A stretch of 64,000 bases of DNA from Paralichthys olivaceus. Its lineage: Eukaryota > Chordata > Actinopteri > Pleuronectiformes > Paralichthyidae. The DNA lies in NCBI RefSeq assembly GCF_024713975.1, contig NC_091100.1, positions 25,619,501-25,683,500 on the forward strand, in the 5' to 3' direction. The notes beneath the pieces were generated by a model. That model ran no database searches, had not been told where the DNA came from, and was given only the letters and a program-made list of their open reading frames with translations. This document shows positions 12,501-24,900 of the stretch, one piece after another; the first letter of the stretch is position 1; each line of letters opens with the position of its first letter. Made by a program: the position numbers and the translations under genes.

Positions 12501-13069
12501 AGTGTGAGCAGTGTGACAAGAGTTTCAGTGACTTGAGTAGTTATAGGATACACCTTCGTGTCCACACCGGAGAGAAACCTTACTGCTGTGACCAGTGTGG
12601 GAGGAGATTCTCTCAGTTGGGTAATTACAAGTCACACATGCGTATCCACACAGGAGAAAAACCTTTCCACTGTGAACTCTGCGAGAAAAGTTTCTCCATC
12701 TCAAAAACGTATAAACAACATGTGCGCACGCACACAGGAGAAAAACCATATCAGTGTAAAGATTGTGGGAAAGGCTTTGGGCGCCTAAGCAACTATATGC
12801 GCCACCTACGCATTCATACAGGAGAGCAACCATTCAGCTGTGAGCAGTGTGGGAAATGTTTCAACAGTTCATACAGTTACAGCCGTCACCTGAGAGTCCA
12901 CACCGGAGAGAAACCTTACTGGTGTTCCCATTGTAAGAGGCTGTTCACACGCTCACAGTCTTTAAAGAAACACCGCTGTGTTGAGGTAGATGAAGAAAGT
13001 TTATCTGTGATTACCAAAGAAGAAGAATCGAGTTGCTCATTAACAGAACCTACAAGTGACAACCAGTAA
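9517..13069 (+). CDS. C2H2 zinc-finger protein, about 12 fingers
   Basis: Probable nuclear DNA-binding protein. Exon 9458-9534 carries the start: ATG at 9517 encodes MSSPKE and ends in phase 0. It splices to 11966-13069, which begins LKPAEADKSRTHQCK and ends TAA. Total about 373 aa. The second exon encodes an uninterrupted finger array: eleven complete C-x2-C-x12-H-x3-H fingers joined mostly by TGEKP linkers, plus a twelfth (CSHCKRLF...KKHRC) that lacks the final histidine in the normal place. The linker after finger 3 is shortened to TGP. There is no KRAB, SCAN or BTB domain; the 5' coding exon is only six codons. The C-terminal tail is acidic and serine-rich. This is a fish-specific or fast-evolving C2H2 gene, and I cannot assign an ortholog. 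Its 3'UTR seems to contain a LINE remnant. Confidence 0.88.
10030..10460 (+). repeat. unnamed interspersed repeat, copy A
   Basis: Begins like aattttatttgtatatttac plus aaatcacaatttt and ends like gttgtaatcataatccagga. The reverse complement of 33250-33620 follows the same text through the middle, including agcagagcacaac, aacaatatttacaaca and aaaagacagtgt. The two copies are diverged and in opposite orientation. Confidence 0.75.
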
Positions 13070-13194
13070 CGACTAACAAAATAATCTACAGACTGTGTCT
13101 TCATGGTAATGGGAGACATGAAGTCATTTGTTGTATTTTGTCTTTCCATAGAACTTGACAAACTAGCCTTCATTGGCATCTCACACCCTTGGAC

Positions 13195-14305
13195 TGATTT
13201 AAATCATTCCTCTCTCTCAGTTCATCCAACTCAAATATTTTAAATCCCAGCCATTTCCTGTCACTAGTGGTGTTCCCCAGGGTTCTGTCAGGGGCCCCTT
13301 TCTGTTTATCATCTAATTACTTCCTCTTGGCCATATCTCTCATAAATTTAACATAAATTTCCATTGCAATGCAGATGACACCCAGCTCTACCTTTCCACC
13401 AAACCTACCTCCATCCTCCCGCCTACCTCCCTCTCTGATTGCCTCCAGAAATCAAATCCTGGTTCTTCCTCAAACTCAACAATTGTTCTGCTTATTGCCA
13501 CCTTATCAAAATCCGACAGTTTTTCCTTCACAATTGAAAATTCTTTAGTTTCTCTCTCCCCTCAGGTTGAGTCTGGGTGTCATCCTTGACAGCACACTTT
13601 CTTTTCAAGCTCAATAATGTTCACGAGTCCACGTACTTCCATCATTGTAGCATTAATAGCCTCCACCATTCCTCACACCCACCGTTCTTGTACACATCCC
13701 AGTTACATCCCTCATTGATGATTGTAACTTCTTCTTTTCGGTCTCTCTCCTAAATTCCTTAATAAACTGCAACTAGTCCAGAACTCTTCCACATCATTTC
13801 CAGAACCACCTCCATTAATCCCATCACTCCTGTCCTTCAGCAGCTTCATTGGCTCCTGGTCAAATACTGCATTGTTTTTAAGATTCTGCTCGTCACTTTA
13901 AGGCCATCCATAATATCACTCTTCTATATATATCTACACTCTTTCTGAACTCCTGCACATTGACTTCTTCCATCCACCTCTCTGTACAACCTGCAAGCTG
14001 GACCACCATGGAATTTAGAGCCTTTAGCCGCTCTGCTCCTCACCTCTGGAACTCCCTCCCACCAGACATTCGTTCCATCGGCTGACTCCATTTTCAAATC
14101 CCATCTCATAACCCATCTTTTTAAACTGGCATATTCAGTTTGATTGTTTTCCTTTTGGCCAAACTACATAATGTTTTATTCACTGTTAACTTTATTGATC
14201 TTTATGAGACATTGCTCTATGTTATGTTTTTGTCTCTGCCTTTTAAGGTGACCTTGAGTGCTGGGAAAGGCGCCTATAGATTAAATGTATTATTATTAAT
14301 AACTT
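13195..14305 (+). pseudogene. degenerate L2-type LINE, C-terminal RT and 3' tail
   Basis: Conceptual translation in shifting frames shows VTSGVPQGSV, then GPLLF-like, then CNADDTQLYLST-like motifs (the ADDTQLY active-site region), then the usual C-terminal remnants (LQQLHWLL, APH-LRNSLP-type words). The end has ctgggaaaggcgcctataga then aaatgtattattatta, as in fish L2 tails. Many stops and frameshifts make it dead. It lies directly after the zinc-finger stop codon, so it is probably within that gene's 3'UTR. Confidence 0.85.
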
Positions 14306-14939
14306 ACTGACACTAAGAAAATAACCAGACTTATACTAACCATGTTCTTTTCTGCTGTCTGACTTAAAGAGGCAACAGAGATGAAGACAATGTACAAAGT
14401 ATGATGTTTTTAAAGGGTAGCCTAACACTAAATTCACTTTTTGAGTTGCTGTACATAATGTACAGTCATTATATTGCACCTATTGCAATATAATAGAGGT
14501 ATTGATGCTGATCTCTTATTATAGGGTTTGTTGCAATGGAAAATATCTTCCTTTTTTAAAAAGAAAATACAGTGATTATATATACAGCATACTGTAGATA
14601 ATCATTGGATGAAGCTAATCAGAATATGTATAAATATTGTTGATTTCTCGTTTGGGTTTCAATATATTAACCAGTGACACTTTAAAGGGGATGGCTCAGT
14701 ACATAAATATACCAAAGTTATCTGTTGAGCCACCGAAATACCTGAAACCTACTCATACTAAGTGTCGCTACAAGCGCCAAAACTGGCATCTCATAACATC
14801 AGTCATAAATTGTTAAATATATTATATAAGAAAGTTGAACATGTGTAGAAATTGTCCAGTAGGGGGCTTTTTCCTACTGTAAAGATAAGTGCATATATTT
14901 GTATAATTGATCTTCTGCCACTGCATGCAGTTTGCAGTA

Positions 14940-14945
14940 AATAAA
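14940..14945 (+). terminator. possible polyadenylation signal of the zinc-finger gene
   Basis: AATAAA about 1.9 kb after the stop, the first clear canonical hexamer noted beyond the LINE remnant. Use by the gene is a guess. Confidence 0.3.
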
Positions 14946-14949
14946 TCCT

Positions 14950-16890
14950 AACTTATTCAGTTTGTCTTCAGCCTTGGTCTAATGTTGGTAAAGTAATAAA
15001 TGGATTTACATGTACAGTGGATAAATGTTGTGTCAGTGGAATATTTGCAAACTAAACAGAATGCAACTAAAGTGACTTTGCTTGTTTTTGTAAAATGAAA
15101 ACTGCTCATTGCTTGTAACAGCTTTAATTTTGGCTGGTTGAGCTGCTTCCTGCAGAGAAAGGCTTTGACCTGGACGTGCTGCTTACAGCTATATTTATTA
15201 TTTCATTGGCTTTTTTAGTTTCCAAACTGGATAATGTACCAATGTAGAAGAGAATGGATGATTATGACAAGATATCTTCAACAAACTAAAGCTCTTATGT
15301 GTAGAAAATGGAAATGTGTTACTTTGTGTCCATGTGGTGAAAGAATGGCACTGGCAGAGAATTGTCATGCAGTGTCATCGAAAATAATTTGACTGAAACA
15401 ATGCAGTCATGGGTGTAAAATGTCGTGCTCATGAGAGGCCTTTAACCTGGTCACATGCCCCCACACGTTCTTCAAAAGTCAAACTGTAAAACAAGTAGTT
15501 CCTTATAACAGCTGCTGACGGTGAGGTCTACGGATTATTCTGCTGATTATTTTGTTCACTACGTGTGCCGTATGTTAATCCTGTACTTAGCATCCTGTTG
15601 GAAAGTAGCTGTTTCATATATCTTGATAAATATGAGTTCAGCTTGGTGGTGGAAACATTTGAAACTTGATTGCATTAATTGGTCAGTTACCAAAGTTTTA
15701 CAAACACACGCAAAACAATTCCCTATAATGGTTATTACATTGTGTATAGTATTACAATGTCAATCAGTAATTTATAATATTATAATTTAGAGGTAGTAAT
15801 ATATTATCACTGATCAGACAATGACAATGACACATGTCCTCATGGAGTCTAGATGCTGCTGGTGGTGGACAGGAGCCACCAAGTGGACAGTGGACATGAA
15901 AGGAGGCAGGCTGTGCAATATGTCTGAAAAACTGAGACAGAAATGTAATAATGGTGAAAGACTGATACTGTGGAAGATGTTAATCAATAATAAATCAATA
16001 ATTCAGTAAGAATGTTGTTAATAAAGTTTTAAATAAATTATTGAATGAATCAAGTCCGAAGTTTTAATCTTTGAACAACTGCATGCAATAAACAATGTGT
16101 GAGAAAATATGTTCAGATTGGAAATGTGTTCTTATCTTTATCCATATTCTGTCTGTTTGAAATGAGTTGTGCTGTTTTCAGAGATGTGAGGCTTCTACTG
16201 CTGCAATGTTTCTGTAACATTTAATATATAGATATTGTACACCAGATACAATATATATATATATATATTAACTGATACAGTGTAGTTCATTTTAAATATT
16301 TTGGTATTTTTCTCTTATATTGGATATTACTTTTACTATACTCAGTTAGATGATTTTGTCACAGTAAAGTTATCTGCAGTTGAAGTTAAAGCGTGATCAG
16401 CAGTGCTGAGCGGAGCTGCCTTCATGTACTGACAGCCAAAAAAAGGGTTTTGTGGACAAAAGCCACAAAAATAGCTTGTTGTACTACAAACATGTTGACA
16501 CTATTAAAAGTAAAACACCAATCAAGTTTATCAAGTCAATTACAAATGTATTATTATTATATTGTACTCCATTTAAGGTGAGATTTAGGTGAAAATGATC
16601 TATAGTCAGAAATTGAATATAAGATAATCCTAGTGATGTTTTCACTAGTGTGTAATAATCTAAATTGTACAAATTATTGTTCTCTTTAACCTACAATGTG
16701 CCCTTTATATTTAAATACTAATTAAGCGCCTTGAGATAATGTATATTATGATTTGGTGCTATACAAATACAATTGAATTTGGCCTCATTATTAAATAAGT
16801 CTATAGAGGCCCGGTTATGAAGAAATCCTTCTTGTGTTTCGGTCAGGTAATTAAACCTCGGTAAATATTTGAAGGCAGCTTACGATCTTC
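14950..16890. other. intergenic, AT-rich, no gene seen
   Basis: Only short open frames without family motifs. Contains a TA run near 16250 and, at about 16720-16785, the reverse complement of the caattttatttgta/agcgcc retroelement end described elsewhere in this window. Confidence 0.6.
16720..16785 (-). repeat. retroelement 3'-end fragment (gcgccttgagataatgta family)
   Basis: gcgccttgagataatgta, tatgatttggtgctatac and caattgaattt. The same block occurs at about 21585-21645, 29549-29612 and 36680-36755. I take it to be the tail of one LINE/SINE family; the class is uncertain. Confidence 0.65.
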
Positions 16891-16919
16891 TACAACCTCC
16901 TGAACACATGCAGTAAGGA

Positions 16920-17125
16920 TTCAGCGGAGTGGGTGTGACGCGTCTTCTCTGTCGTCACCAGTGACGGCGTCAGTTCACGGTGAGGTGAGGTGAGACACCA
17001 TTGGCTGCTCCGACAGGAAAACAGGGCAGCGCATCTGAAGGACACATCGCGGTGTGTGTCTGCACGGAGGGAACAACAACATGTCAGCGTGCACCTAGAC
17101 TGACGCTGCACGCGTGCACGGAGCG
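16920..17125 (+). promoter_or_regulatory. adissp: CpG-rich promoter and non-coding exon 1 of the adissp homolog
   Basis: CpG-dense stretch in AT-rich surroundings, with an inverted CCAAT box (attggc, 17000-17005). It ends in a good donor after 17125 (cacggagcg/gtacgt). The next exon starts at 18266 after a ctcag acceptor. The exact start site is unknown. Confidence 0.6.
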
Positions 17126-17571
17126 GTACGTATCTGCTGCGTTATCTTATTGAAGTGTAACACCTGGGCCCATTCGGCTGGAGAGGAGAGCGACCAGAGG
17201 AGGCTCAGTTGATGGGTGTGATCTGTGATTTAACTGTTTCAAGTTCATTCCTCCAGACGAACCGACAGGCCTCGAAATGTCTCCGTGAGATGATCAGTGT
17301 CTGCGCCTCCTGTTCGTGCAGTCTGGAGCAGGCTGGGTGTTGCCTCGTCTCTTAGCCCACTTACAGATGTGACACATTATCCTCACGGTGTGACAATGAT
17401 CAAATGTTAGTGAGCAATCACCTCACTGCTTTTTTTCAGTGACTCCAAACAGCAGCAGTTTGATTCTGGTACTGTCACACAAGACCCTCTCTAATATTCT
17501 GTCTATCCATGTTGAAGAGGCCACACGAGAAAGAAAAGGTGTGGACCAAAAGAAAATACAGCTGTTTATAC

Positions 17572-17572
<1 letters not shown>

Positions 17573-17603
<31 letters not shown>
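17573..17603. repeat. GT microsatellite
   Basis: About 15 GT units in the first adissp intron. A second tract of about 19 units sits at 18360-18398, 20 bases after the start-codon exon, and a CA tract at 20839-20860 follows the donor at 20829. Confidence 0.9.
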
Positions 17604-17606
<3 letters not shown>

Positions 17607-17984
17607 ATACGCACACACTACACAGACACACTGTGCAGTCACATGCACACAAAACAATGTCTGTAATAATGATGTAACTCTGTATAGAAGTAGTTTTTGA
17701 TGATCAAAAATTCAACCCTGCCTAGAAATGCAATAAAAAGGGGTCAGGGCTCAGTCTGCCTCAAACACACTGGGTCAGAGGAGACTGTGGCCTCAGAAAT
17801 AAAAGCCTTCTAACCTCACCTGAGATCACCTATTAACTTTAGGTGAGACTTAAAACATAACAAGATCTTTCCTCAGGCATCGATCAGTTTCTGACTTTAA
17901 AAAAAAAAAATTATTCACCAAAATTTCTGTATCTGGGATCTATTCCTTCAACCTACTCACACACTCTGTGTAATATTCTTTTGA

Positions 17985-18045
17985 CTAGTGCAGTGCCTTT
18001 TCTCTTGGCCTGTGTTAATGCCCCGAAACTGAAATTGTTTGTGTG
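17985..18045 (+). repeat. fragment of the gcctgtgttaatg repeat family
   Basis: tagtgcagtgcc, then tctcttggcctgtgttaatg, matches the 5' part of the larger repeat at 58768-59545. It is a short partial copy. Confidence 0.6.
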
Positions 18046-18321
18046 CAGAAAGTGACATGTAAGATGAGTACACTACTGAGGCACATGTGAGTTATGTGAT
18101 ATTGATATTATATCTTGTGAGGCCCAAGACAACAGAAACACCTGAAACCTTATGACTTTGATTTTACTTGAGTACATTGTACAACACAGAGCCAACATGA
18201 TATCAAACGATCTCTAACACTTAATATGTCTGTTCCCCTCTGTCTCTGTCTCTCTCCTTACTCAGGTCTGTGATGACACCTGGCTTCTGTCAGACACTTC
18301 CCACTTCCTAACAGTTTTACC

Positions 18322-18359
18322 ATGGCAACAGGAAGAAAAGGTCAAACTGACACTGCTCG

Positions 18360-18399
<40 letters not shown>

Positions 18400-21300
18400 C
18401 CACTGTTGACAGGCAGTAATTTGTCCTTCATACTGTTATATCTTGCTGTAATCAGCAGGGGGCAGTGTGCTTTAGTCTTTTATGGGGTAATTTCCAGTGA
18501 TGATGTGCAGGAAAAAGAAGGAGAGCTGTAGAAATCAAATGATCTTTGGAGACTCCTTTTTGTCTGTGTAACTTTAGACATTGTGGATAAAGGTTTGCAC
18601 TAGAAAAGCCAATGTATATGCTTTGCACATCACTTTCTTTGTTTCCCTTTGTCATTACTGACTTGAGGTCAAAGTGAATCCAGTGTAAAGCACCTCACAT
18701 CACTAGATCTGTGTGAGGATGTAACAGCCTCCATAGCCAGCAGTTACAAGGACCCTGGTACCACTTTAAAAGCTTAAGTACATCTTTGACAAGCCAAGCT
18801 CAGGGGATGCCTGGTGACTGCCTCCACCACAATGTTCATGTGCTTCCTTTTGACACATTTTTCTACTTCTAGTCCATTAGCTCTCAGGTCAGTTTCATTC
18901 AAACCTTCACCATTATTCATCTCTTCATTTTTAGGACAAACATTTCCTCATTGTTCTTCAAAGTAAACTCAGTTTGTGTTTTTGTCCAACAGCAAACCTT
19001 GCTTCTGTTCTGATATTGTTATATCTCCCAGTAGTACTACTACATCCCTACACTTTCTCTCTAGGACTTGTAATATTTTGAAATTCAAAATGCCCACAGA
19101 TACAGTCGGTGTAATCAGACACTGTGTTTTTACCGTCTCATTGATCTGCCTCCGACAAAACACTGCTTTTGGAGAGAGAATTGTCCACTTCAGCACAGAT
19201 GCATTGATGATGCTTTTTTCAACATTTTTAGTAAAATATTTATCAATATTTGGTAAATTACAACTTTGGACATCTCCATGGTTGGGCCTGCCTTGGTTGC
19301 TGAGGTGTGTATTTCCTCTCACCACTAGGCTCTATGTCCAAAGCGGGTGGCGTGCATTTCCCTGACGATAACGACCCCCCTGGCTCTCCAACACGCAGAG
19401 ATGACCAGTCAAACCTCTCCACTCTCATTGCTATTCAAGAAAAGGATGGCAGCTACCTGGTCAAGGTGTGTCATTCATGCACTCATTGCACATTTCATTT
19501 CTTTCAGAGGCCATTCTGTTACGTTTTGGGGGGCGAGGGTAAGGGAGCAGGTGACCCAAAAGGCAGAACAAAAGGTTTTCAACAAAAGGTGTCCTTTAAC
19601 GAGGAAGGCAGGGTATAAATCCAAAATCCAAAAGCAACTGTTGAGACAAAATGCTTTTCAGACAATAACAGGAGACACAAGGAAACACTAGAGACTTACT
19701 GGAAACGACGAGTGGTGAGACAACACATGGACATGGAAACGGCATCTCACAACAAGAAACTGACAAAGACATGGGGAAGCACAAAGACTTAAATACACAC
19801 TGGACTAATGACAAACTAGAGACAGGGGGCGCAGGACAGACAGGTGAAAGTGACGAGGGCAGGAAGTCCTTGGGGGAAAACACACAATGAGCAGTCTACA
19901 AAATAAAACAGGAAAGATGAATGCAGAGAGGAACACAGATAAACGCAGAGAGGGACCTACATTATCATCTTCATGGCTGCTGCTGCATCTGCTGGCAATG
20001 ATAAAGTAGGTGGTGAATCAACCATAACCGACTCTCTGTTCTCTTCAGCCCGTCACTCTCCCAGACTCAAATGATTCCCTTCACAAAAAACACCAGATCT
20101 TCAGTGATACTATATATCACATATCACATCAGGGAGGTTAAATATCGTCTTTTAACCTCCCTAACCGCCCCCCCCCCCCCCCTGTCGTTCCTCTTCCAGG
20201 CTGGTTTCCTGAAGAGCCACCACTGTTATGAGATTGTCTTCAGTGTTCCAGATGTACCCACACTGGGCAAAGAGCTCCTCTGTCTCCCCTCCTCTTCTCC
20301 GACCCGGAGGTCCCCCAGCCTCCGTGTCCAGTGCATCAACTCCTCACTGGAGGGTAAGTCCACACAGTGCAGGAAAACAGATGTTAGGCAAAGTCATTAT
20401 TTGTATGTTTCAGAAATATGCATTTTCACAACTGGCACCGTGCCTCTTGTTTATTATTTCCTCATGGAAAGAGAGTCTTCAGTTTAAACAGCCATAAACA
20501 GTTAAAGCTAATAAAAAGGTCACTAAAATCATGATGTCTGCCCATTTGTTTAATCACCCAATAACTAATTAAAGCCAAACTTCATCAGATCCTGAAAACA
20601 AGTGAAAATTGAGTTGTCAAAATAAAATAACGTGTGAGTTTTACATTAATATGGAAAGAACTGTGGTAGAGTGTTTGTGTAGAAACTGATGATCCTTCTC
20701 CATCAGGAGTAAAGGTAACATGTGAGTACAGGACTCACCAGGAGGGGGTGCTGCAGGAAGAGGTCAATCTGGTAACCAGAGGGAGGAAAGCCTGCAGTCT
20801 GAAGGTCAGACTCCAGGCCAGAGTCATTGGTAGGTACTAGCACACACACACACACACACACGAATGCACACAATATAACTGAATCAAAGTTATGAGCATG
20901 TATTTGTGATTTTATTTCATCACATGTTTACTAAGTCACAACCAATAGCCTGGAAACCAAAGCCATCAGAAGGCTGTCTATTTTTTTAATTTTTTTTTTA
21001 AACATTTATCTAAAATCAGTAGTATTAATTAGTAGTTAATATTTAGTATTAGTATTAATCAGGCATGTTAGGGGACTGATATTTGTGCAGTTTGGTGCAG
21101 ATCAAAATCAAACTTAAAGGTTCATTTTATAAGGGGACTGTTGTAGGTAGAGGTTACACTCTTCTGGGTCATGTTATGGTTAAATATAGATTTGGTTTTA
21201 TTACAAGAGATAAATGAACAGTTAACACTGGAATACAGGATTGGATAAAAGCATTTTTCATTTCATGTGGCCTTTTAAATGAGGTGTGGTCAGATGCATT

Positions 21301-21862
21301 GTTTGTGCATTGCTGTATTGAAGTAGTCGACTAACAAATACCTGGTCTGTTATTTTAAGGCGTACCTTCGTAGGCAAGTGTTAAATGTGTGCACTCCCTT
21401 CTTGTTACACGCACAAATGATGTGCTCTTGTACAGAGTGAAAGTGTTTCAGGTTCAGATGGCCCCCCTCTGATTTTAGAGGTTTCTTCCTTTTTTCTCTC
21501 TACAGTCGTCAAAGTGTTTGCTTGTTGTGGGAACTGTTGGGTTTTTCTATAATTTTGTAAAGTCTCTCCCTTATTATATAATATACCTTGAAATAATGTG
21601 TGTTTGGCGCTATGCAAACAAGATGGAAATGGAAATTTCTTGATATAGAAAGTAACAGACAAAGACTTGATCAGACCCCTGAACGTAATACCAGGACTCT
21701 CTTTGTCTGCATCAATATCACTATCTCCTTTGCCCTCATCATTGTCTCTTCCTCTGTGCAGACCCACATCATGGGACTCCCATGCTGCTGGAGGGGGTGA
21801 GGTGCCTGGGTGCTCAGAGAGACGCCCACACAAAACACATCAGTGATCGTAAGAGGAAATGA
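18322..21862 (+). CDS. adissp: Adipose-secreted signaling protein homolog (C20orf27 family)
   Basis: Small soluble protein; the human member is described as an adipose-secreted signal. Coding exons 18322-18340, 19329-19465, 20200-20353, 20707-20829 and 21762-21862 join in phase to 177 aa; human is about 174. The 5'UTR part of the start exon begins at 18266. Family matches seen: YLVKAGFLKSHHCYEIVFSV (human SFLVKVGFLKILHRYEITFT), VKVTCEYRTHQEGVLQEEV (human YSVKCEYSAHKEGVLKEE), and DPHHGTPMLLEGVRCLGA near the end (human DRHHGTPMLLDGVKCVGA). The start chosen is ATG 18322 (MATGRKG), because it splices in frame to the next exon and mirrors the MAAANKG human start. A second in-frame ATG at 19334 is an alternative. 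The first coding donor (aaaag/gtcaaa) is weak. No signal peptide is visible. Fish may have more than one copy, so the exact paralog is open. Confidence 0.92.
19530..19955. mobile_element. interspersed repeat, gcaggtg-acccaaa family, copy 2
   Basis: Shares gcaggtgacccaaaa and cagaacaaaagg with 2025-2200. The body is A/G-rich (gacaaactagagacaggg, gacaggtgaaagtgacgagg), typical of non-autonomous fish DNA elements. It lies in adissp intron 3. No terminal repeats were resolved. Confidence 0.55.
21585..21645 (-). repeat. retroelement 3'-end fragment in an adissp intron
   Basis: ccttgaaataatgtgtgtt then tggcgctatgcaaac, the same block as 16720-16785. Confidence 0.55.
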
Positions 21863-21957
21863 TTTACACAGTGTATATACAAGTACAGCTTTACTAGAAT
21901 TGGGAATTGTTTTACTATTGTAGTATTCTAAAATATTTGTAATTTAAGTTCTGAAAG

Positions 21958-21963
21958 AATAAA
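21958..21963 (+). terminator. polyadenylation signal AATAAA for adissp
   Basis: Canonical hexamer 96 bases after the stop codon, in an AT-rich 3'UTR. Confidence 0.7.
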
Positions 21964-21969
21964 AACTGC

Positions 21970-24900
21970 TGAGTTATTTTTTAGAAAATTGCTTGACAAT
22001 AAGTTTTGCAAAAAAGTGTAAATCATTATCCAATATACCCATGATACCTCTGCTGTTGGAGAGATATGTTAAACCAGCAGGGAACAAATACCCCCCCCCC
22101 CACAAACACACAAACAATACAAATGAGAAGTTTGTCAGATTGGAAGAGATACTGCCCCAGTATTTGAACTATTTGTACCCGTACCTTAAAGGACAGTGCA
22201 GTTCATTGTGAGTGTACACCAGTACCTTATGGTTACGGTGCTGTAGTTAATGTTATTTGATTTGAGTAAATCTGATCCAAGCTCGTCCCTCCTCTAACGG
22301 CTGCAGTAACAGGCCTGGTGTCGCCCACATTGCTCATATCTTCCCTGAAGTCGACGACCCTGAGGCAGTTTGGTGGTTGGTTGATGTTGGCACAAAGCAG
22401 GGATAGTGTTTGCAATAAGAGCCACTTGTGCTCTGCAGCTTTTTTAACCGACCCCACTTAAGTACTTTATTTTTATCTGTGGCTGGCAACTAAAACTGTA
22501 TAAATATTGGACATTAGCTAACAACGTAAGTACTTTATTTACTGCATCTTTCAAGACCACAGACGTCACAATTGCATCACAGAAGGATGTCACCTGAGAT
22601 CTTTTGGTAAACCTGGACCAGTGGCATTTTGAATGACTTGCACATGATCCAGGGATGATTTGCCAAGGCATGTGAGGGGGAAGATGCAGTAGTTAACATG
22701 GAACAATACAAAAGCATGAATTCACATTTTTATTCTCGCTTGAGACCCAATGGGCCTGAGCTTTGCAATGTTTCTCAGCACTTTACAGGTCCGTCCAGAG
22801 AGAGTGTGGTTCATCGTCTAAATTTCTTTTTAGGCCCACCATCCATCATATTAGGGACAACAGGAGAGGCAGGTGTCAGTACTTCTATATGTATTGAAAA
22901 GAATCTGCTAAAAATAATATGCTTCTGCTGCTGTAACAGAGTCCTCTGTTTGCATGACAGTACTTTAGCTGCCAAACTAAATAGTACTTAATTACAAATA
23001 TACCAATGTCTTTGAACATTGATTATTAGCTTATATATATGAAAACTGTTGCACAATGTCACTACCACATTAGCAGTACACTACACATAAGTGATATACT
23101 GATCTTGTTTACCATTATGTGGACCACAGACAAGCATGTAGTTCTTTAATTCACATTAACTGCATTTAAATCACACTCTTAATATTTTTCTCAAATGCTG
23201 GATCCCCAGTGGCAGTCTGGCTTGAAGCAGTTGTTATTCAGAGGCGTATTACTCAACATGGATGTTCACTGTGGGTGATTAAGAGGAGCTTTAACGCATG
23301 TGATTTACCAGACACATCAGTGACCAAATATAAGGTGGCTGAATACATTTTCTGCCCATTTATGTATTGTTGTTGTTTATGACTGTGCGTCCCACAGTGT
23401 GTGCTTGTGTACACATTGTTGGGCTCTTTTGTCTGACTGTAACCTCCCACAATACACTCCGTGTACCTTGCACTTTGTCAGGACTTTACTATTTGTCTGT
23501 TTACATTAATGTGTACTCTACACTGCCATGCACTTTTCTGTTTGATTAAATTAATATTACCCAATCACCATTATGTTGTTTGTCTGTTTGTCCCAAGCTG
23601 AAGATATCAGATCACTTTATAAGCAGGTTTCTGAGACAGAAATACAATATATTCCTGAATTAAATTTAAAGAAAGAAGAGAACGTTTTATCTGCATCACT
23701 TTAATAACCCACTTGACTTTCCCTGTTCGCTCTTGACACCACAATAAAAATGATTGTGGCAGCCACTGTGAAAATATGCAGCAGTAACTGGAATATATTT
23801 ACCTCTGCCTTAGGTAATTCAGTCGACTGAAGCAAATTTCCAATGTGAGGTTTGATCAAATTTACATCCATTTCAAGGCAGCGAACTTGTAAATAAGCCA
23901 CTTGACCTGCACCCTCTCTGGCAGAGTGGTACTTACTTGAAATTATAATGGCATATAGTTCAGCATTCAAACTGATCACCAGCTGGCAGCTAAGAAGCTG
24001 ACCGTGGTAATGTATTACCAGATTCTCCAAATCTTACAATGCAAACTTGCAGTTTGTAGCCATTGACTTGATGCATATGTAAGAAGATGAAACACCCAAC
24101 ATACACACCTCCAATGTTTTTTTATTTATCAATTTTATTTACATACTATTTAATTCACAATTTGTACTAAGGCATTTTGATCTGATGAAGTACATGTTAT
24201 TCAAGAATTCCACTCTTAAAATTTCTCTCCATAAACAATCTCTCTGTGAATTAAATCTACTTGATTTTTCCTTCAATATTCTGACAACAGCAAACGAAGA
24301 GTCCACAGTGATGTTCCATTAATGTTTAAGTTAATGTTTTAAAATAACATTTATTGTATTCAACATACCACAGTATAGAAACTCAATTAAGTTAGACATC
24401 AAGCTACTGAAAAGATTAAGCAGAAAGAGATTAACAAGTAGTGTGAAGATACAACCTCTCGACTTGTAAACCAAACAACAGCTGAAACAGAGAGCACCCA
24501 CTCCCACGGGAAACCACGGTCAGCAGCAGAGAAAACCTACACATTTAATAGAATTAAATTATTTTGGGTTAAATTACCTAGAACTGATATTGTTAGTGTT
24601 GGAACATGTTCACTGTTATACAAACAGCATATCAACACATAGGAGCTTCATCAATGGACATAAAACAGGCAAGGTGGCAGAGAGTTAGCTGGCTGCCATC
24701 TTGCCCCCACTCTACAACCCCCTCATAGATTTCCTTTATAAAGGAGGCCTCCGTAAAAACAACTGACTGGTAACCTTAACCTGCAAAAAAGGTTAATTAT
24801 CAGTCTTTCTCTACTTTTCACTCATGGGCGTTTTCATATTTGTGAAAGTTTCTCAGAGCCTTGAAATTCTACTTTTATGCATGGGACATAATTTCATTAC

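Noticed and set aside
15521..15790. 89-aa open frame as a gene
   Set aside because: No motif, AT-rich codons, no promoter or splice context.
20071..20487. 138-aa open frame as a single-exon gene
   Set aside because: Only 20200-20353 is exonic (adissp exon); the rest reads through intron sequence on both sides.
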